The notes beneath the pieces were generated by a model, which saw only the letters and a program-made list of their open reading frames with translations, searched no databases and had not been told where the DNA came from. The position numbers were made by a program, and so were the translations under genes. This document shows, piece after piece, positions 61,224-64,000 of a DNA stretch of 64,000 nt (position 1 is the stretch's first letter; every line of letters starts with the position of its first letter). Location: NCBI GenBank assembly GCA_965205925.1, contig OZ242183.1, positions 372,001 to 436,000 on the forward strand. The letters are read 5' to 3'. The stretch comes from CAYRJD01 sp965205925. GTDB lineage: Bacteria > Actinomycetota > Acidimicrobiia > Acidimicrobiales > Poriferisodalaceae.

Positions 61224-63611
61224 CTAGTTTTCGCTAGTCGAAACTACGCCAACAATCACTGAAATCACCTGTGACTCTGCGAAAACCGGCGTGCCAGATG
61301 CAGGGTCAAGCTCTAGCACCTGTCCAATATCAAAGCTGCTGGCTGGTATCTCCCGTTCCGTTTGCACGGTTCTAAAGCCAAGATCCCGCAGCTTGGCTGC
61401 AACCTCGAAAGGATCGGTAGTACCCAGCGAACTAAGGCTCGGAACGACCGCATTGTTGGATTCAAAGCCGACCAACACCACTACCTCTGAACCGGTTAGC
61501 AAGATTGATCCTGGGATGGGATCCAGCCCTATTACTCGATGCGGTTGTCCAGCTGCTTGTCCGATGCTGGCGTCGTGTATGCGAGCAACAAAGCCAAGCG
61601 CTTGCAATGCGGCCACGACCTGCGGCGGATTGTCTGCTCCGCCAAGCGCATCGATGGTCGGCACAACCAGTTCTTCTGGTCCGTCCGATAGCAGAAGCGT
61701 TACCACGCTGCCGCGTGACAAACCCGTACCCACGGCAGGATCAGAGCTGATGACTGAGTTCACTGGCACCAACGATGAATAAGCACGCTCAACTCGCTCC
61801 ACCAAACCCGCTCTGGCAAGCGCTACGCGCGCGTCCTCAAAGGTGTGCCCCTCAACAGCGGGTACCGCCACTTCACCGCGGCCCGTTGAAACGGTCAGCG
61901 TGATGATGGTTCCCTGCGGACGTTCTTGAGTGCTTGGCACGCTTTGTTCAATCACGACCCCAGCTTCGATTGCATCGTTACGAATGTCGATGCGGTCAAC
62001 GGTGAATCCGGCGGCAACAAGAATTTGCTCTGCCTCTATAAAAATCCGATTCGTTACCTGTGGAACTCGCACAGTGTTGAGCCCTTCGGATACGAATAGC
62101 GCAATTGGGTTGGAAGCAGTGTCGCTTGGATTAACCAGCACGCCGGATCGTGGGTTTTGCTGGAAAACAAGATTCCTATCGATGTCGTCGCGGTCTTCGA
62201 AAGTGATGACTATGTATTCGAAACCCTGCTCACGCAGCAAAGCCTCGGCCTCTTCCCAGTTCGTACCAACTAGTTGAGGCACACGTACCTGCTCGACCGT
62301 GACGACGTCTCCATTTGAGGAATCTCCAGAGTCGATTGAGCTGACTAGCAGAAACACCAGACCGGCAATAACGATCAGCATCACCACAAGTACTGCGATC
62401 CAGATTGGTGTGCGGTCTGGTGGTTGAATCGGTTGTGGTTCCAGAATGTCATCGCCGATCATGCTGCCGGTAAAGCTGCCACCGCCAGCACCAACTCCAG
62501 CAGTAACTCCACCATTAACTCCACCACTTGTGCCAGCTTTGTTGAAGTCGTTTTCGTTTTGATTGACCGACCCCGCACCCGAATCCACAATGCCTTGCTG
62601 AGGATTAATCGAAGCCGGTTGATCACGATCACTGACAGCTGTTTCAGTGGCACTGGCCGGTTCTGCTACCGGCGGTACTGCTGACGATGATCCTTGCGTG
62701 CTGAGCGGGGCAGCCGCCGCGGTGATGCTGTCGGTATTTGAGTCAATCCTGCGTGCCGTTTGCGCGATCGGTGCACCAAGGCCAGAGCGAAACGCTTGGA
62801 GGTCACTGAGCATGTCTTCGGCGCTGGCGTAGCGTTTTGCTGGATCTTTTTGCAAACCATGCAAACAAATGGCTTCCGCGGCTGCGGGAATGTCATTGTT
62901 GAAATGGCGTGGCGGCAACGGCTCTTCGCTGACGTGTTTGTAAGCAATGGCGACAGCGTTATCTCCGGTGAACGGCGGTCCTGCGGTGAGCATCTCGTAC
63001 AACACCACCGAGAGTGAGTAGATGTCACTTCGCTGGTCAGCTTCGTAACCCCTGGATTGCTCGGGTGACAGATAGGTAGCTGTGCCCATTACTGACCCGG
63101 TCTGAGTGAGGTCTGGATTGCGTCCGGTTAGGGCGCGGGCAATACCGAAGTCGGCCACTTTCACGCGACCTTCGGTCGTGATTAGAACATTGCCAGGCTT
63201 GACATCGCGGTGGATCATTGCGTTGGAGTGAGCAAATGCCAGTGAAGCAGCGATATCTATGGCGATATCTATGGCTCGATTTGGGTCTAAGGGTCCTTCA
63301 CCACGGATGATTTCGGCCAGATTCTGGCCGTCGGCATATTCCATAACGATGTATTGCGTGCTGTCTTGTTCACCCCAGTCGTAAACACTGATCACATTTG
63401 TATGACTGAGAGCCGCAGCGGCGCGCGCTTCTCGGCGGAAACGCTCGAGAAAGGAATCGTCAAGGGCGAATTCTCGAAAGAGCACCTTCACTGCTATGGG
63501 ACGATCCAGCACGCGATCACGACCCAAGAAAACTTCGGACATGCCTCCACGTGCCAGCCGGTTGTGTAGCTCGTAGCGACCACCAAGTATTGGTAGGTCA
63601 GAGTCGGTCAT
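61224..63611 (-). CDS. pknB: Ser/Thr protein kinase with five PASTA domains (PknB type)
   Basis: A 795-residue membrane receptor kinase. The catalytic domain (1-275) has the glycine loop LARGGMSEVFLG, Lys42 in AVKVL, HRD at 134-136, DFG at 154-156 and the activation-loop GTATYLSPEQ. A Ser/Gly/Asn-rich juxtamembrane linker and one membrane helix (WIAVLVVMLIVIAGLVFLLV) precede five PASTA repeats (they start VRVPQLVG, VRVPQVTN, VAVPAVEG, LVVPTIDA, AVVPSLSS) that bind peptidoglycan or lipid II. PknB phosphorylates MviN, CwlM and others in Mycobacterium; candidates for both are in this window. Unlike many relatives there is no rodA or pbpA between it and the PP2C gene. Confidence 0.96.
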   Translation of the reverse strand: MTDSDLPILGGRYELHNRLARGGMSEVFLGRDRVLDRPIAVKVLFREFALDDSFLERFRREARAAAALSHTNVISVYDWGEQDSTQYIVMEYADGQNLAEIIRGEGPLDPNRAIDIAIDIAASLAFAHSNAMIHRDVKPGNVLITTEGRVKVADFGIARALTGRNPDLTQTGSVMGTATYLSPEQSRGYEADQRSDIYSLSVVLYEMLTAGPPFTGDNAVAIAYKHVSEEPLPPRHFNNDIPAAAEAICLHGLQKDPAKRYASAEDMLSDLQAFRSGLGAPIAQTARRIDSNTDSITAAAAPLSTQGSSSAVPPVAEPASATETAVSDRDQPASINPQQGIVDSGAGSVNQNENDFNKAGTSGGVNGGVTAGVGAGGGSFTGSMIGDDILEPQPIQPPDRTPIWIAVLVVMLIVIAGLVFLLVSSIDSGDSSNGDVVTVEQVRVPQLVGTNWEEAEALLREQGFEYIVITFEDRDDIDRNLVFQQNPRSGVLVNPSDTASNPIALFVSEGLNTVRVPQVTNRIFIEAEQILVAAGFTVDRIDIRNDAIEAGVVIEQSVPSTQERPQGTIITLTVSTGRGEVAVPAVEGHTFEDARVALARAGLVERVERAYSSLVPVNSVISSDPAVGTGLSRGSVVTLLLSDGPEELVVPTIDALGGADNPPQVVAALQALGFVARIHDASIGQAAGQPHRVIGLDPIPGSILLTGSEVVVLVGFESNNAVVPSLSSLGTTDPFEVAAKLRDLGFRTVQTEREIPASSFDIGQVLELDPASGTPVFAESQVISVIVGVVSTSEN

Positions 63612-63674
63612 GACTGTGCTTTCGGAAGGGGTTCAGAGGTTTGCATTAGTGCTAGTGATTATCGCGGCTATTGA

Positions 63675-64000
63675 CTATCGCGATTGAAACCATCGACGTC
63701 TTGGTTCGGGTTGTGTCCCGTATGCGCTATTGCTTGACGTGTCGTCGTCATCTGGGCGCGCAAACAAGATATCCACCACCAGTGCTGTGGAGTTGTCGTT
63801 TCCGCCGTGGTCATTAGCGGCTTGCACTAAGGCACTTGCGGCGTCGCTTACGGAAGAGTACGCAGACAAGATGGAGGAGATTTCGTCTTCGGGCACCTCG
63901 TTAGTGATTCCGTCGCTGCACAGCAGGTAACGATCACCACCAGTCATGCTGAATATCCAGTGATCCACAGACACCGTGGGTCCTACACCAATTGCTCGAG
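63675..64000 (-). CDS. PP2C-type protein phosphatase (C-terminal part)
   Basis: The last 108 residues of a PP2C Ser/Thr phosphatase, cut by the window edge. RAIGVGPTVSVDHW, GDRYLLCSDGITNEVPEDEI and the metal-binding end NDHGGNDNSTALVVDI are characteristic. A short charged tail (RPDDDDTSSNS...RRRWFQSR) ends it, without the membrane segment found in mycobacterial PstP, so this one may be cytosolic. It is 63 bases upstream of pknB and should reverse its phosphorylations. Confidence 0.93.
   Translation of the reverse strand, partial: RAIGVGPTVSVDHWIFSMTGGDRYLLCSDGITNEVPEDEISSILSAYSSVSDAASALVQAANDHGGNDNSTALVVDILFARPDDDDTSSNSAYGTQPEPRRRWFQSR

Overview
The window is one chromosomal segment of an actinobacterium that carries the replication origin. 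The best evidence is gene order. From about 13.6 to 42 kb the genes run cca, DUF6049-like protein, murJ, MviN-type pseudokinase, trxB, trxA, cwlM-like, parB, parA, parS, rsmG, jag, yidC, yidD, rnpA, rpmH, dnaA, oriC, dnaN, recF, dciA-like, gyrB, gyrA, DUF3566, tRNA-Ile. This is essentially the order around oriC in Mycobacterium (pcnA, Rv3909, mviN ... gyrA, Rv0007). CrgA, a PASTA kinase and a PP2C phosphatase at the right edge, a DUF3499 protein, CarD and three F420-type luciferase-like oxidoreductases also point to Actinomycetota. Base composition is only moderately GC-rich and sigM is missing from its usual place, so a non-mycobacterial class such as Acidimicrobiia is more likely; that placement is inference.

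Left part (1-9 kb): the 5' end of dnaK behind a HAIR-like promoter, gpmA, a P-II protein, a cAMP-binding-domain protein, an EtfD-like membrane iron-sulphur oxidoreductase, dcd and tRNA-Gly. A leftward operon follows: rpsF, ssb, rpsR, rplI, dnaB and a small membrane protein. At 9-13.5 kb lie a secreted cell-wall-binding metalloprotease and a degenerate class A penicillin-binding-protein homologue.

Centre (13.6-42 kb): CCA-adding enzyme, DUF5318, CarD, then the envelope and division block (DUF6049-like protein, MurJ, DegV, pseudokinase, thioredoxin system, CwlM-like protein), then segregation (parAB, parS), then the oriC-proximal ribosome, RNase P and membrane-insertion genes, and finally dnaA, oriC, dnaN, recF, dciA, gyrB and gyrA.

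Right part (42-64 kb): tRNA-Ile, a 46-residue protein, a saccharopine-dehydrogenase-like protein, a DinB-like (MDMPI) protein, lgt, the giant helicase Lhr, a CDGSH protein and HelD. Next comes a catabolic-looking leftward cluster of three LLM F420 oxidoreductases, an MFS carrier, an SDR and an acyl-CoA dehydrogenase, interrupted by tRNA-Ala and a DnaQ-BRCT exonuclease. The window ends with DUF3499, two small proteins, crgA, the five-PASTA kinase PknB and a truncated PP2C phosphatase.

The most notable theme is a peptidoglycan control network made of pseudo-enzymes. The MviN pseudokinase is a free-standing gene separated from murJ by degV. The CwlM homologue has lost its zinc ligands and has no ATG, GTG or TTG start ahead of its first domain. 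A PBP1-like protein has lost both catalytic centres. The kinase and phosphatase that probably govern the network are at the right edge. Other oddities are a Jag protein split into two genes, an inverted rsmG, long tails on ribosomal proteins S6 and S18, tandem repeats carrying the carD ribosome binding site, and a 37-nt near-identical patch shared by two unrelated genes. I saw no CRISPR array, transposase, integrase or prophage.
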